Shown here: positions 1 through 8,980 of the stretch, in pieces | Numbering within the stretch: the stretch's first letter is position 1 | How the letters are laid out: every line of letters begins with the position of its first letter | From: Microbispora bryophytorum | GTDB lineage: Bacteria > Actinomycetota > Actinomycetes > Streptosporangiales > Streptosporangiaceae | Direction of reading: 5' to 3' | Assembly (NCBI RefSeq): GCF_006874465.1 | Contig: NZ_VIRL01000019.1 | Location: 1 to 64,000, forward strand | Length of the DNA: 64,000 nt | Program-made: the position numbers and the translations under genes | Notes under the pieces: model-generated | What the model was told of the DNA's origin: nothing | The model's input: the letters and a program-made list of their open reading frames with translations, nothing else | Databases searched by the model: none

Positions 1-618
1 ATCTTCAACTCGCTGCTGCAGATCCTGGAGGACGGTCGGCTGACCGACGCCCAGGGCCGGGTGGTGGACTTCAAGAACACCGTCATCATCATGACGACCA
101 ACCTCGGCACCCGGGACATCTCCAAGGGCATCGGGGTCGGGTTCGCCCGCGCGAACGACGCCGAGTCGAACTACGACCGGATGAAGTCCAAGGTGCAGGA
201 GGAGCTCAAGCAGCACTTCCGGCCGGAGTTCCTCAACCGCGTCGACGACATCGTGGTCTTCCACCAGCTCACGCCCAAGGAGATCATCCGGATCGTCGAC
301 CTGATGCTCGCCCAGGTGGCCGAGCGGCTCAAGGACCGCGACATGGGCCTGGAGCTGACCCCGGCGGCCAAGCAGGTGCTGGCCGACCGCGGGTACGACC
401 CGGTGATGGGCGCCCGTCCGCTGCGGCGCACGATCCAGCGCGAGCTGGAGGACACGCTGTCGGAGAAGATTCTGTACGGCGAGCTGCGGCCGGGCCAGGT
501 CGTCAAGATCGACATCGAGGGCGAAGGCGACGCCGCGACGTTCACCTTCACCGGTGAGGCGAAGGCCCCGTCGGTCCCGGACTCGGCGGCCTCCATCGCC
601 GAGGCGGTCCAGCGCTGA
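1..618 (+). CDS. clpC: ATP-dependent Clp protease ATPase subunit ClpC, C-terminal part (5' end outside window)
   Basis: The frame is open from base 1, so only the last 205 residues are present. They cover the end of the second AAA+ module: the segment ILEDGRLTDAQGR, the sensor-1 strand IIMTTNLG and the C-terminal small domain with GARPLRRTIQREL (sensor-2 arginine in GARPLRR). ClpC is a cytoplasmic hexameric unfoldase that feeds substrates to ClpP. The acidic/alanine-rich tail after residue 170 is usual for actinobacterial ClpC. A strong hairpin terminator follows 37 bp after the stop, so this is the last gene of its transcript. The family assignment is secure; the N-terminal domain and first Walker motifs cannot be checked here. 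Confidence 0.95.
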   Translation: MFNSLLQILEDGRLTDAQGRVVDFKNTVIIMTTNLGTRDISKGIGVGFARANDAESNYDRMKSKVQEELKQHFRPEFLNRVDDIVVFHQLTPKEIIRIVDLMLAQVAERLKDRDMGLELTPAAKQVLADRGYDPVMGARPLRRTIQRELEDTLSEKILYGELRPGQVVKIDIEGEGDAATFTFTGEAKAPSVPDSAASIAEAVQR

Positions 619-654
619 TCCGCCTGCTGATCCGCCTGCGATAACCCGTTCCAC

Positions 655-692
655 CCGAGGGGCGCTCCGCGAGGGGCGCCCCTCGGCGTTTT
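655..692 (+). terminator. Rho-independent terminator after clpC
   Basis: Perfect 11-bp inverted repeat CCGAGGGGCGC / GCGCCCCTCGG (655-665 and 676-686) with a 10-nt loop, followed by CG and a short run of four T. It lies 37 bp after the clpC stop. Confidence 0.85.
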
Positions 693-1038
693 CGCCGTAC
701 CCGGGTCTCCGCCTTACCCGGGTCTCCGCCGTACCCGGGTCACGGTGCGGTCACCTTCCTGCCGAGAAGGCGAGAACCGGTATCCCACCACCGGGCGTAG
801 TACTACACTTTGTAGAGTCCGCTCGCGGTATGCCATGAGTGAGAGCGGGCGGCATGTCATCCCTGCGGCGTACCGGACAATCCGCTGCGGGGCGGACGCG
901 CAGGGCCGGGCGCACGGAGGAAGCTCGGTCTGCCCGGGAGAGACCCCGGCGGTAGGAGGACCGGAGTCCCCACGGGGTCGGGACCCGCCCTGTGGGCGAA
1001 ATGGCGGTCCGGAAGTGCACAAGCCTTGGAGGCACCTG
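693..1038. other. Non-coding gap between clpC and the EboE-like gene with three short direct repeats
   Basis: About 345 bases without a credible gene. At 698-713 and 715-730 there are two copies of TACCCGGGTCTCCGCC, and a partial third copy (TACCCGGGT) starts at 732. The rest is GC-rich with no clear promoter hexamers. The only RBS seen is GGAGG at 1028-1032, which serves the next gene. Open frames running through here (for example an N-terminal extension of the next gene) lack family similarity and are ignored. Confidence 0.5.
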
Positions 1039-1974
1039 ATGCGCCTGTTGCACGACGACGGGACGCTGGTTCACCTGGCCTACAACGCGGGCGTACATCC
1101 CGCCGAGGATCTGGAGAACCTGATCGCCCACCTCACGCGCTACGCCGTGCCGGTGCGCAGGAAGCTGGGAGTCGATCGGCTGGGCGTCGGCCTGTGGCTC
1201 GCTCCCGCCGTGGCGGACCACCTCGTCTCCGATCGCATCGAGCTCGTACGGCTGCGCCGGTCGCTGGAGGAGCGCGGCCTGGAGTGCGTCAGCCTGAACG
1301 GCACCGGCGGGCGCAACCAGGAGGTCCCCGGACCCGACTGGGCCAAGCCCGAGCGCTACCGCTACACGATGTCGCTGGCGAAGATCCTCGCGTTCCTGCT
1401 GCCCGACGACGTGCAGTCGGGCAGCATCTCCACGATCCCCATCGGCTGGCGCCGCGACTGGCCCGCCGACCTGCACGCCATCGCCTCCCGCCGGCTCGAA
1501 CGGCTGTCGCGTGAGTTGCGCGGCCTCTACAGCGTCACCGGCAAGATCGTCAGGGTCGGCTTCGAGCCCTGGCCGGGCTGCGTGCTGGAGACCACCGAGC
1601 AGGCCCTTGAGCGGGTCTGCGACATCGACTCCGATCACCTCGGCGTCTGCCTGGACGCCTGCCATCTGTCCTGTGGCGCCGAGGAGCCCGACGCGGCGCT
1701 GCGCGGACTGGCTCTCGCCGGGGCCCCGGTGGTCAAGCTCAGCCACGTGCACAACCACAGCCAGGAGATCCCCAGCACCCAGCCGGTGATCGCCGACACG
1801 CTCACCGCGATCCTGTCCGGAGCGGTGAACGGCACCGCGCACGTCGAGGTGGAGGCCCACGACCTGACCTCCCCCAAGGCGAAGGGGCCCGCCGCTCTGG
1901 TGGCGAAGCTCGCCGACGAGCTCGACTGGACCCGCCGTAACCTCACCGCGCTCGGCCTCAAGCTCGCCGCCTGA
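1039..1974 (+). CDS. EboE-like TIM-barrel protein (metabolite traffic protein family)
   Basis: 311-residue protein with a xylose-isomerase-like TIM-barrel pattern. The opening MRLLHDDGTLVHLAYNAGVHPAEDLENL, shown here only as its start MRLLHDDGTLVHLAYN, and the middle segment LLPDDVQSGSISTIPIGWR match what I remember of EboE proteins, which belong to the ebo cluster for cytoplasmic export of scytonemin or eustigmatophyte metabolites. The ATG was chosen because GGAGG lies 7 bp upstream and family similarity begins there; an upstream extension of 98 codons has none. EboE is normally near 390 residues and sits with eboA-D/F. Here it stands alone and is somewhat short. Possible metal or substrate ligands include E in GFEPWPG, D in CLDACH, and H in KLSHVHNH. 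The true substrate is unknown. Confidence 0.65.
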   Translation: MRLLHDDGTLVHLAYNAGVHPAEDLENLIAHLTRYAVPVRRKLGVDRLGVGLWLAPAVADHLVSDRIELVRLRRSLEERGLECVSLNGTGGRNQEVPGPDWAKPERYRYTMSLAKILAFLLPDDVQSGSISTIPIGWRRDWPADLHAIASRRLERLSRELRGLYSVTGKIVRVGFEPWPGCVLETTEQALERVCDIDSDHLGVCLDACHLSCGAEEPDAALRGLALAGAPVVKLSHVHNHSQEIPSTQPVIADTLTAILSGAVNGTAHVEVEAHDLTSPKAKGPAALVAKLADELDWTRRNLTALGLKLAA

Positions 1975-1985
1975 CGGGCGCCCGA

Positions 1986-2032
1986 GGCGGGGCGCCGGGT
2001 AGGCCGTCTTCGACTGCCGCCCGGCGCCCGCC
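1986..2032. terminator. Bidirectional hairpin between convergent genes
   Basis: GGCGGGGCGCCGGG and CCCGGCGCCCGCC form a 13-bp GC stem with one bulged G, in the 65-bp gap between the EboE-like stop and the stop of the oppositely oriented anti-sigma-like gene. There is no T-run on either side. Confidence 0.6.
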
Positions 2033-2039
2033 GAGGCGG

Positions 2040-2702
2040 TCAGTCGTCCCAGCCGGATGGGGGGCCGAGCGGCGCCTCGTCGCTGTCCACGAGCGTGCAG
2101 GGCGCGACGGGCCCACGGGAGATGTTCGCCCAGATCGCGGCGATCGTTTCGTCGGCGGAGACGTTGAACTCCAGCACCGCCGTCTGCCCAGGCTTGACCG
2201 CGGCCGGATCGATGCGGAACCCCGGCTCGTCGGACGGCCAGATCAGGAACGGCCTACCGTCGGCGGGGTGCTGCGCCTCCTGCCGGGACAGGAAGCTCGT
2301 GCTGCGGGGTTGAGGCGAGCATCGCTTCCCCATGGGGATGTAGTCGACGACCGCGTTCACCCCCATGCCGCGGAGTGTGGCCTCCAGCGGCTTGGGGTCC
2401 TTCGCCTGATCGATGGTGATCGTGAGCGTCCCGTCGGCGTTCCTCGACACGGCGTACGCGGGTGTCCCGCCGCTGAGAAACGCTGGGACGCCCACGGCCG
2501 CCGCGACCCCCAGGGCCAGCGCGGAGGCCAGGAGGGCGGGGCGCAGCGGGCGTCGCAGCGGGCGTCGCCGGGGGCGCCCGGCCGACGTGCGGATTTCCGA
2601 CATGACGAACTCCTTAAGCAGGCGACGCCGGTCGTTCGGGAGATGTGGTTCCGCCTCGAACGGCAGCAACCCGGCCAGCGCCTCGCGCTCACCCTTGTTC
2701 AT
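2040..2702 (-). CDS. Putative anti-sigma factor-like membrane protein
   Basis: 220 residues. A short cytoplasmic N-terminus is followed by a very basic stretch (RPRRRPLRRPLRP, about 44-56), one transmembrane segment near 57-77 and an extracytoplasmic domain with two cysteines. Its start overlaps the stop of the ECF sigma gene by 4 bp (ATGA), so the two are translationally coupled. By position and topology it should be the membrane partner of that sigma factor. I do not see a zinc-binding ZAS motif (HxxxCxxC), so the interaction domain is unconventional. The external domain (GTLTITIDQAKDP, later ADETIAAIWANIS) is not recognised. Confidence 0.6.
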   Translation of the reverse strand: MNKGEREALAGLLPFEAEPHLPNDRRRLLKEFVMSEIRTSAGRPRRRPLRRPLRPALLASALALGVAAAVGVPAFLSGGTPAYAVSRNADGTLTITIDQAKDPKPLEATLRGMGVNAVVDYIPMGKRCSPQPRSTSFLSRQEAQHPADGRPFLIWPSDEPGFRIDPAAVKPGQTAVLEFNVSADETIAAIWANISRGPVAPCTLVDSDEAPLGPPSGWDD

Positions 2703-3307
2703 CGGCTCTCCTCCCCTACAGACCGGACCACGCTGTCGTGGTCACCCTTTACCTGTCGCCATCCGGAGTCCCGTTGCCGTTCCGCGGCGAGTTTCTCCAA
2801 CTTCTTGCGCGCCCTGGACAGGCGGGATCTGACGGTCCCGACCGCGACGCCCAGCGCCTGGGCCGCCTCGGCGTGGTCGAGCCCCGACCACACGCAGAGG
2901 GCGAACACCTCCTGCTCCTGGCGGCGCAGCGAGCCGAATGCCTGCCGGATCGCGGCCAACTGCTCGGCGGCGTCGATACGGCCGACGATCTCGTCGCTGA
3001 AGTCGGGGACGGGGTGGCCTCTGGGCATCCTGGCCAGCGCGTCGTCGTACCGCCTCGCCGCCCGGCGCAGATTCCGCGCCACGTTGGTCGCGATCCCGAG
3101 CACCCATGGCCGCAGGGACCCGCCGTCGGCGTCGATCCGATACCGCAGCCGCCAGGCCTCGAGAAAGGTCAGCGACAGCACGTCCTCGGCGGCCGACCAG
3201 TCCCCGGTCAATCGGAAGGCGTGGCTGAATACCGGCCGTTCCATCTCCTCGAAGAGCGCTTCGAACGCCTCGGCATCCCCGTCACGTATCCGGGCGCGCA
3301 GTGACAT
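2699..3307 (-). CDS. ECF-type RNA polymerase sigma factor (sigma-70 family)
   Basis: 202 residues. The region-2 core is present (AFRLTGDWSAAEDVLSLTFLEAWR, visible as the SAAEDVLSLTFLEAW core), then an acidic linker, then a region-4 helix-turn-helix (DHAEAAQALGVAVGTVRSRL). This is the two-domain layout of ECF sigma factors. ATG at 3307 is preferred over an in-frame TTG four codons upstream; neither has a convincing RBS. It is first in a two-gene operon with the membrane protein that overlaps its stop, so it is likely released by an envelope signal. Confidence 0.85.
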   Translation of the reverse strand: MSLRARIRDGDAEAFEALFEEMERPVFSHAFRLTGDWSAAEDVLSLTFLEAWRLRYRIDADGGSLRPWVLGIATNVARNLRRAARRYDDALARMPRGHPVPDFSDEIVGRIDAAEQLAAIRQAFGSLRRQEQEVFALCVWSGLDHAEAAQALGVAVGTVRSRLSRARKKLEKLAAERQRDSGWRQVKGDHDSVVRSVGEESR

Positions 3308-3406
3308 GTCCACACACAAGCACTGTCCGGCCGGCCACCCTCATTCCCGCCGGCTCCTCCGGAGCGCCGAGCGGGACACCGTGCTTCGCCTTCCGGGCGG
3401 CCGGGG

Positions 3407-4273
3407 TCAGGAGGGCAACTGGTAGGTGCCGTCCGGGAGGACCTCGGCCAGGCGGTCGTCCAGGAGGCCGTCCAGTGCGCGCTCGCGCTGCACGTGGTCG
3501 GCCCAGACGGCGTCCAGCGCCTTCTTGGGGACCGGCCCGTGCGCCTCGCGGAGCACGGCGAGCAGGCGGCCGCGGCACTGCCGGTCGGTCCCCGCGTACG
3601 TCTGGCCCTGCCGAGCCGGGCCGTCGTGGGCCGGACGTCCGGCCAGGCGCCACGCGCACTGTGCGGTGACCGGGCAGCGCTCGCAGCGGGGCGCCCTGGC
3701 GGTGCACACCAGTGCGCCCAGCTCCATCACGGCCACGGCCCAGCGGGGCGCGCCCACCGGGGGCACCAGCGACTCGGCGAGCCGCCGTTCGGCCGCCGTG
3801 GGCGCCTTCGGCGGGTACTCCTCGCCGCGCACCGTTCTGGCCAGCACCCGCCGCACATTGGTGTCGAGCACCGCGTGGCTGCCGCCGTACGCGAAGCTGG
3901 CCACGGCCGCCGCCGTGTAGTCGCCGATCCCGGGCAGGGCCAGCAGTTCGTCGTACGTGGCCGGCACGCGGCCGCCGTGGTCGGCCGTGATGGCCCGGGC
4001 GCACGCGTGCAGGTTGAGCGCCCTGCGCGGGTAGCCGAGCCGGCCCCAGTGGCGTACGGCCTCGCCGGGGGACTCCTTCGCGAGCGCCTCGGGGGTGGGC
4101 CAGCGCTCCATCCATTCGGTCCAGACGGGCAGCACTCGGGCGACGGGCGTCTGCTGGAGCATGATCTCGCTCACCAGGATGCCCCAGGGGGTCGCGTCGG
4201 GACGCCGCCAGGGCAGATCGCGGTTGTGCTCGGCATACCAGTCGAGGATGGACTCACGCAGGGAGGCGGACAC
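3407..4273 (-). CDS. mutY: A/G-specific adenine glycosylase MutY
   Basis: 288-residue base-excision repair enzyme that removes adenine opposite 8-oxoguanine. Visible motifs are PWRR near 21-24, SEIMLQQT with catalytic Glu36, the helix-hairpin-helix LPGIGDYTAAAV at 113-124, VLDTNV with catalytic Asp137, and the [4Fe-4S] loop CTARAPRCERCPVTAQC with C-x6-C-x2-C-x5-C spacing. The GTG start at 4273 was chosen because similarity begins there; the upstream 51 codons look non-coding. The C-terminal domain is shorter than in E. coli MutY, as is usual in actinomycetes. Confidence 0.93.
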   Translation of the reverse strand: MSASLRESILDWYAEHNRDLPWRRPDATPWGILVSEIMLQQTPVARVLPVWTEWMERWPTPEALAKESPGEAVRHWGRLGYPRRALNLHACARAITADHGGRVPATYDELLALPGIGDYTAAAVASFAYGGSHAVLDTNVRRVLARTVRGEEYPPKAPTAAERRLAESLVPPVGAPRWAVAVMELGALVCTARAPRCERCPVTAQCAWRLAGRPAHDGPARQGQTYAGTDRQCRGRLLAVLREAHGPVPKKALDAVWADHVQRERALDGLLDDRLAEVLPDGTYQLPS

Positions 4274-4412
4274 GCCCCGACTGTACCGAGAGCCGTGCCG
4301 GCGCGCGTGTGGCGCCCGATTGCGCAAAGACCCGGCGACGCTGTGATGTGGAGAAGGACAAGGTTCAGCGAGCCGTTCCCGGCTGCCCCCCAGGGCTCCC
4401 CATACTGTCCGT

Positions 4413-5114
4413 ATGGATCCGGACACTTTCCGTGGTGACGTGGGCGTCGAGGGGGCGGACGTCTACTGGCGCCGCCGGGTGTCGGTGCTCACGGGGATGC
4501 TCGTCGTGGTGGCGGTCGTGGCATGGGCGTGCAGCAGCGCCTCCGGACGGCCGGACGAGACCGCCGCCGCCGTCAAGGCGACGCCCTCCGACCGGCTGGT
4601 CGTCTCGCTGCCCGCCGGGCTCGCCCCGAAGACGCCCGCCGTCTCCGGCGCCGGCGTCCCCGGGCAGCCGTCGCCGTCCGCCTCCGCGGGCGTCTCGCCC
4701 TCGCCCGGCAAGCCGCGGCGTCCCGGCGATCCCTGCGACGAGAAGGACCTCGTGCTGGCGCTGCAGAACGGTCAGGACGTGTACAGCAAGGATGACACGC
4801 CGTCCTTCCTGCTGACGGTGGTGAGCACGAGCAAGGTCGAATGCACGGTGGACGTCGGGCCGCGCACGCTGGAGATGCGGGTGCTGTCGGGTGGCGAGCG
4901 CGTGTGGTCGACGGCCGACTGCGTAGCGGGCGACGGCGTGGACCGGCAGTTGCTGGAGCGCGGCATCCCCTACGTCCGCTCGATCAAATGGGACCGTCAC
5001 CGCTCGGGCAGCACGTGCGCCGGCAAGCGGCCGGCCGCCGACCCCGGCACGTACGTCGCGACCGCCCACTCGGGCCGGCTCAAGAGCCCGAAGATCGTCT
5101 TCCATCTGCGCTGA
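4413..5114 (+). CDS. Single-pass membrane protein with Pro/Ser linker, unknown function
   Basis: 233 residues: a 20-residue cytoplasmic N-terminus, one transmembrane helix near 22-41 ending in WACSS, a Pro/Ser/Ala-rich spacer (about 60-105), then an extracytoplasmic domain with four cysteines (GDPCDEKD, KVECTVDV, TADCVAG, STCAGK) that could form two disulfides. It is divergent from mutY with a 139-bp shared upstream region. The WAC at the membrane exit resembles a lipobox only weakly. I do not recognise the external domain. Confidence 0.75.
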   Translation: MDPDTFRGDVGVEGADVYWRRRVSVLTGMLVVVAVVAWACSSASGRPDETAAAVKATPSDRLVVSLPAGLAPKTPAVSGAGVPGQPSPSASAGVSPSPGKPRRPGDPCDEKDLVLALQNGQDVYSKDDTPSFLLTVVSTSKVECTVDVGPRTLEMRVLSGGERVWSTADCVAGDGVDRQLLERGIPYVRSIKWDRHRSGSTCAGKRPAADPGTYVATAHSGRLKSPKIVFHLR

Positions 5115-5426
5115 GAGAGGGCGTCGCGAGAGGGCGCTGAGAGGCGGACGCCGAGAGGCGTGCGGGTCCGCATGATCGATGGTCTGGCCCGCCTCCTCTC
5201 CCGCGGCCTGGCGTCGTACGTCAGCCGGCGAATCTGGTGGCACTTCGCAACTGGTCGTGTTAGTGTCATTCCAACCGATTTCATTCTGCAACCAGTTTCC
5301 GGAGGCGTGGTGGTCTACTTCCACACCCGCAGCACGGAGGTGGAGTACGACGAGGGCGGCCCGTTCGGCCAGGCCGACTACCGCTTCTGACGCAGGGCAG
5401 CGACAGAGCGCCCAGGAAAGGGCATC
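5115..5426. other. Gap with an inverted repeat and a doubtful small ORF
   Basis: 312 bases between two same-strand genes. AACTGGT (5249-5255) and ACCAGTT (5291-5297) form an inverted repeat with a 35-bp spacer in a locally less GC-rich stretch, which could be an operator or promoter area for the peptidase gene. A frame ending at 5390 with the C-terminus GGPFGQADYRF has GTG codons at 5307/5310, but GGAGG (5301-5305) is too close to them. I would not call it a gene without homologues. Confidence 0.3.
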
Positions 5427-6095
5427 ATGCGGCTCCTTCTCACATCCGCCGGCATCGCGAACGCGAGCATCCACGACGCGCTGGTCGACCTCCTGGGCAA
5501 GCCGATCGCCGAGTCCCACGCCCTCTGCATCCCCACCGCGGCATACGGGCACCCCCAGGGGACTCCTGTCGGCGCATGGCGTTTCATCAGTGGACAGTCC
5601 GCCCTACCCATGTGCGAGCTGGGGTGGAAGTCCGTGGGAGTGCTGGAGCTCACCGCGCTGCCCAGTATCGGTGAAGAGCGCTGGGTCCCCTGGGTCCGGG
5701 AGGCAGACGTCCTGCTGGTGAACGGCGGCGATGCGCTGTACCTGTGTCACTGGATGCGGCAGTCCGGGCTGGCGGATCTATTGCCGTCGCTGAGCGAGAC
5801 GGTCTGGGCGGGACTGAGCGCCGGGAGCATGGTGATGACTCCCCATATCGGGGAGGACTTCGTCGAGTGGAAGTCGCCCTCCGGTGACGACAGCACCCTG
5901 GGTGTCGTCGACTTCTCGATCTTCCCGCACCTGGATCACGAACTCCTGCCGGAGAACACCATGGCCGAGGCGGAAAAGTGGGCGGCCGGCATCCCGAATC
6001 GGGCGTACGCGATCGACGATGAGACCGCCATCAAGGTGATCGACGGCCATGTCGAGGTCGTCTCCGAGGGGCACTGGAAGCTGTTCACCCCCTAG
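5427..6095 (+). CDS. Peptidase S51 (dipeptidase E) family protein
   Basis: 222 residues, the usual length for PepE-like serine peptidases, which cleave N-terminal Asp-X dipeptides or cyanophycin-type substrates in the cytoplasm. The nucleophile elbow is WAGLSAGSM with Ser131 at the family position. LLVNGGDALYL precedes it, and FPHLDHE probably carries the active-site His. An RBS-like AGGAAAGGG lies just before ATG. It is a single gene convergent with disA. Substrate preference cannot be read from sequence. Confidence 0.85.
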   Translation: MRLLLTSAGIANASIHDALVDLLGKPIAESHALCIPTAAYGHPQGTPVGAWRFISGQSALPMCELGWKSVGVLELTALPSIGEERWVPWVREADVLLVNGGDALYLCHWMRQSGLADLLPSLSETVWAGLSAGSMVMTPHIGEDFVEWKSPSGDDSTLGVVDFSIFPHLDHELLPENTMAEAEKWAAGIPNRAYAIDDETAIKVIDGHVEVVSEGHWKLFTP

Positions 6096-6198
6096 ATCAT
6101 GAGCGTCGGCGACCTCTCCGTCCTCGTGCTCGCACCGCCGTGGCCGCGCGCTCCTCAGCCGCTCCGGCAGGTCATCGAGTCGAACTGCCGCGCATCGA

Positions 6199-7293
6199 TC
6201 AGAGGTAGCGCTCCAGGATGGACGACTCGGCGAGCCGGGACAGGCCCTCGCGGACGCTGCGCGCCCGGGTCTCGCCCACGCCGCCGACGGCCTGAAGATC
6301 GTCGGTGCTGGCCGCGAGTAGCTTCTGCAGGCCGCCGAAGTGGCTCACGAGCCGGTCGACGATCGCCCCGGGCAGGCGGGGGACCTTGGTGAGCAGCCGG
6401 AAGCCGCGTGGGCTGACCGGCGTGTCGAGCGCGTCGCCGCCGTGGTGACCCAGGATCTGCGCCACCTTCGGCAGGTCGAGCAGGTCGCCGGAGGACAGCT
6501 CGTCCAGCTCCCCCATGGCGTCGGCGTCCCCGTACGGCCGCGCGCCGAGCGAGCCGGGCGCGTAGTCGCGGATGATCTGCACACGGTCGGTCTCCACACC
6601 CGCGAACAGCTCGTCGAGCTGAAGGGACAGCAACCGCCCGTCGGTGCCGAGCTCGACGACGTATCCCTCGATCTCGCGGGCGATGCGGCGGACCATCTCC
6701 AGGCGCTGGACGACGACGGCCACGTCGCGGACCGTCACGAGGTCCTCGATCTCCAGGGCCGACAGGTTGCCGGAGACCTCGTCGAGCCGCTTCTTGTAGC
6801 GTTCGAGCGTGGCCAGGGCCTGGTTGGCCTTGGACAGGATCGCGGCCGACTCCTCCAGGACGTAGCGGATGCCGTCGAGGTAGAGCGCGATGATCCGCAT
6901 CGACTTGCTGATCGCGATGACCGGGAGCGAGGTCTGCCTGGCCACCCGCTGCGCGGTGCGGTGCCGGGTGCCGGACTCGTCGGTGGGGATGGCCGGGTCG
7001 GGCACGAGGTGCACGGCGGCCCGCACGATCCTGAGGTGGGCGGTGTCGAGCACGATCGCGCCGTCCATCTTGGCCAGCTCACGCAGGCGGGTCGCGGAGA
7101 ACTCGACGTCGAGTGTGAACCCGCCGGTGCAGATGTCCTCGACCGTGCGGTCGTATCCCAGGACGATCAGGCCGCCGGTGTGGCCGCGCAGGATGCGCTC
7201 CAGCCCGTCACGCAGCGCCGTCCCCGGGGCGAGCGCGGCGAGCACGGCCCTTCTTCGGTCGTCGATCGCCTTGTCGTTGTCCAGCACATGCAC
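6199..7293 (-). CDS. disA: DNA integrity scanning diadenylate cyclase DisA
   Basis: 364 residues. The N-terminal DAC domain has the catalytic DGA (77-79) and RHR (110-112) motifs that condense two ATP into cyclic di-AMP. A helical linker follows, then a C-terminal helix-hairpin-helix module ([19 protein letters not shown]) that binds branched DNA. It lies immediately downstream of radA in the same orientation with a 190-bp gap, a common actinobacterial and firmicute arrangement linking DNA damage to c-di-AMP. All key residues are present. Confidence 0.96.
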   Translation of the reverse strand: MHVLDNDKAIDDRRRAVLAALAPGTALRDGLERILRGHTGGLIVLGYDRTVEDICTGGFTLDVEFSATRLRELAKMDGAIVLDTAHLRIVRAAVHLVPDPAIPTDESGTRHRTAQRVARQTSLPVIAISKSMRIIALYLDGIRYVLEESAAILSKANQALATLERYKKRLDEVSGNLSALEIEDLVTVRDVAVVVQRLEMVRRIAREIEGYVVELGTDGRLLSLQLDELFAGVETDRVQIIRDYAPGSLGARPYGDADAMGELDELSSGDLLDLPKVAQILGHHGGDALDTPVSPRGFRLLTKVPRLPGAIVDRLVSHFGGLQKLLAASTDDLQAVGGVGETRARSVREGLSRLAESSILERYL

Positions 7294-7483
7294 CCCAGTG
7301 GGCTCGCCCGGTCGTCATCCGTCGGATCGTCTTCCTACCGATCCCTTGTCGCGGCGAGATTCCGCGAGGCGCTCCGCGGACGCCCTGTGAAGCCCCTCGG
7401 GGGCGCGGGGGCGAGGCCACGGCCGACGGGGCAGGCAACAGAGTTTACCGGCGTGACGCCGTGCTCACCGGTGTGACGGCCGA

Positions 7484-8920
7484 TCACCTGGCCGACCTCA
7501 TGAGGTTGAGCGCGTCCCATACGTTCTCCACCTCCGTGACCTCGAAGCCCGGTGCGAACGGCGTCGTACGGCCGGTCGGCGAGCGGAGCGCCACGAGCCG
7601 GCCGCGGCTCTCCGACGACTCCAGGCGTGGGCCTTCCTCCTCCAGCGAGCCGGTGGGCACCAGTGCCCTGGTGAAGCCGAGCCGGGCCGCCTCGGCCAGC
7701 CGCCGCCGGACCTCCCGCACCGGCCGCAGTTCGCCGGCCAGGCCGACCTCGCCCAGCGCGACGAGCCCGGCGGGCAGGGCCTGGTCGCCGGCCGCGCTGA
7801 CGACCGACAGCATCAGGGCGAGGTCGACGGCGGGGTCGGTCAGGCGGATGCCGCCCACCGTGGCCGTGAAGACGTCGCACTTGCTGATCTTGGCGTTGAG
7901 CCGCCGCTCCATGACGGCGAGCACCATCGCCACCCGGTAGGAGTCGAGACCGGACGACGTGCGGCGGGGCTGCGGGGCCTCGGTCGGGCCGACCAGGGCC
8001 TGCAACTCGGCCGGGATCGGCCGGGTGCCCTCGATGGTCACGGTGACGCAGGTGCCCGGCACCGGCTCGGGATGGCGGGAGACGAACAGCCCGCTGGGGT
8101 CGGTGATCCCGCTGATGCCGCGCTCGTGCAGGTCGAAGCAGCCCACCTCGTCGATCGGCCCGAACCGGTTCTTGATCGCGCGCACCAGGCGCAGCCGCGA
8201 GTTGCGGTCGCCCTCGAAGTGGAGCACGACGTCCACGAGGTGCTCCAGCACCCGAGGTCCGGCGATCGTGCCGTCCTTGGTGACGTGGCCGACGAGCACT
8301 GTGGACAGGGCCCGCTCCTTCGCGAGGCGGACCAGGTTGCCGGCGACCTCCCTGACCTGGGTCACGCCGCCGGGCACTCCGGTCGCGTCGGCCGAGCCGA
8401 TCGTCTGGACCGAGTCGACGATGAGCAGGCTCGGCTGCACCTTGTCCACGTGCGCCACCAGGGCCGACAGGTCGGTCTCGGCGGCAAGGTAGAGCCTGTC
8501 CTCGATCGCGCCGATGCGATCGGCCCGCATGCGCACCTGGGCGGCCGACTCCTCGCCGGTGACGTAGAGGACGGTCTCGCCGCTCGCGGTGCGGGCGGCG
8601 GCCTCCAGCAGCAGCGTCGACTTCCCGATGCCCGGCTCTCCTGCCAGGAGCACGACCGCGCCCGGGACGAGGCCGCCGCCGAGCACGCGGTCGAGCTCGG
8701 GGACCCCGGTCGTCCGCGAGCTGACGGCCTCGGCCTTCACCTGGCCGATCGGGACGGCGGGGGCGGAGACCGCGCCCGGCTTGACCACGTGGACGCCCTG
8801 CCGGGCCCCGGCCTCCTCGACCGTGCCCCACGCCTGGCACTCCCCGCACCTGCCGACCCACTTGACCGTGGTCCAGCCGCACTCGCCGCACCGGTACGCC
8901 GGTTTCGCTGCCTTGCTCAC
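7484..8920 (-). CDS. radA: DNA repair protein RadA (Sms)
   Basis: 478 residues. It has an N-terminal C4 zinc finger (CGECGWTTVKWVGRCGEC), a RecA-like ATPase core with Walker A GEPGIGKSTLL, the RadA-specific KNRFG motif and a Lon-like C-terminal domain. It processes branched recombination intermediates. The GTG at 8920 (SKAAKPAYRCGEC) is taken as start because the family begins just before the zinc finger. An in-frame TTG ten codons upstream has GGAGGGG almost touching it and remains possible (start 8950). It forms a pair with disA. Confidence 0.95.
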   Translation of the reverse strand: MSKAAKPAYRCGECGWTTVKWVGRCGECQAWGTVEEAGARQGVHVVKPGAVSAPAVPIGQVKAEAVSSRTTGVPELDRVLGGGLVPGAVVLLAGEPGIGKSTLLLEAAARTASGETVLYVTGEESAAQVRMRADRIGAIEDRLYLAAETDLSALVAHVDKVQPSLLIVDSVQTIGSADATGVPGGVTQVREVAGNLVRLAKERALSTVLVGHVTKDGTIAGPRVLEHLVDVVLHFEGDRNSRLRLVRAIKNRFGPIDEVGCFDLHERGISGITDPSGLFVSRHPEPVPGTCVTVTIEGTRPIPAELQALVGPTEAPQPRRTSSGLDSYRVAMVLAVMERRLNAKISKCDVFTATVGGIRLTDPAVDLALMLSVVSAAGDQALPAGLVALGEVGLAGELRPVREVRRRLAEAARLGFTRALVPTGSLEEEGPRLESSESRGRLVALRSPTGRTTPFAPGFEVTEVENVWDALNLMRSAR

Positions 8921-8980
8921 GTGCGGGAGGTTACCGGCAGCCGCCGACAATCCCCTCCGGAAAGCGGCGCGGGGTGCGAA

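Noticed and set aside
5160-5390. Small gene between the membrane protein and peptidase E
   Set aside because: No properly spaced RBS for any start and no recognisable pattern; kept only as a note on the gap.
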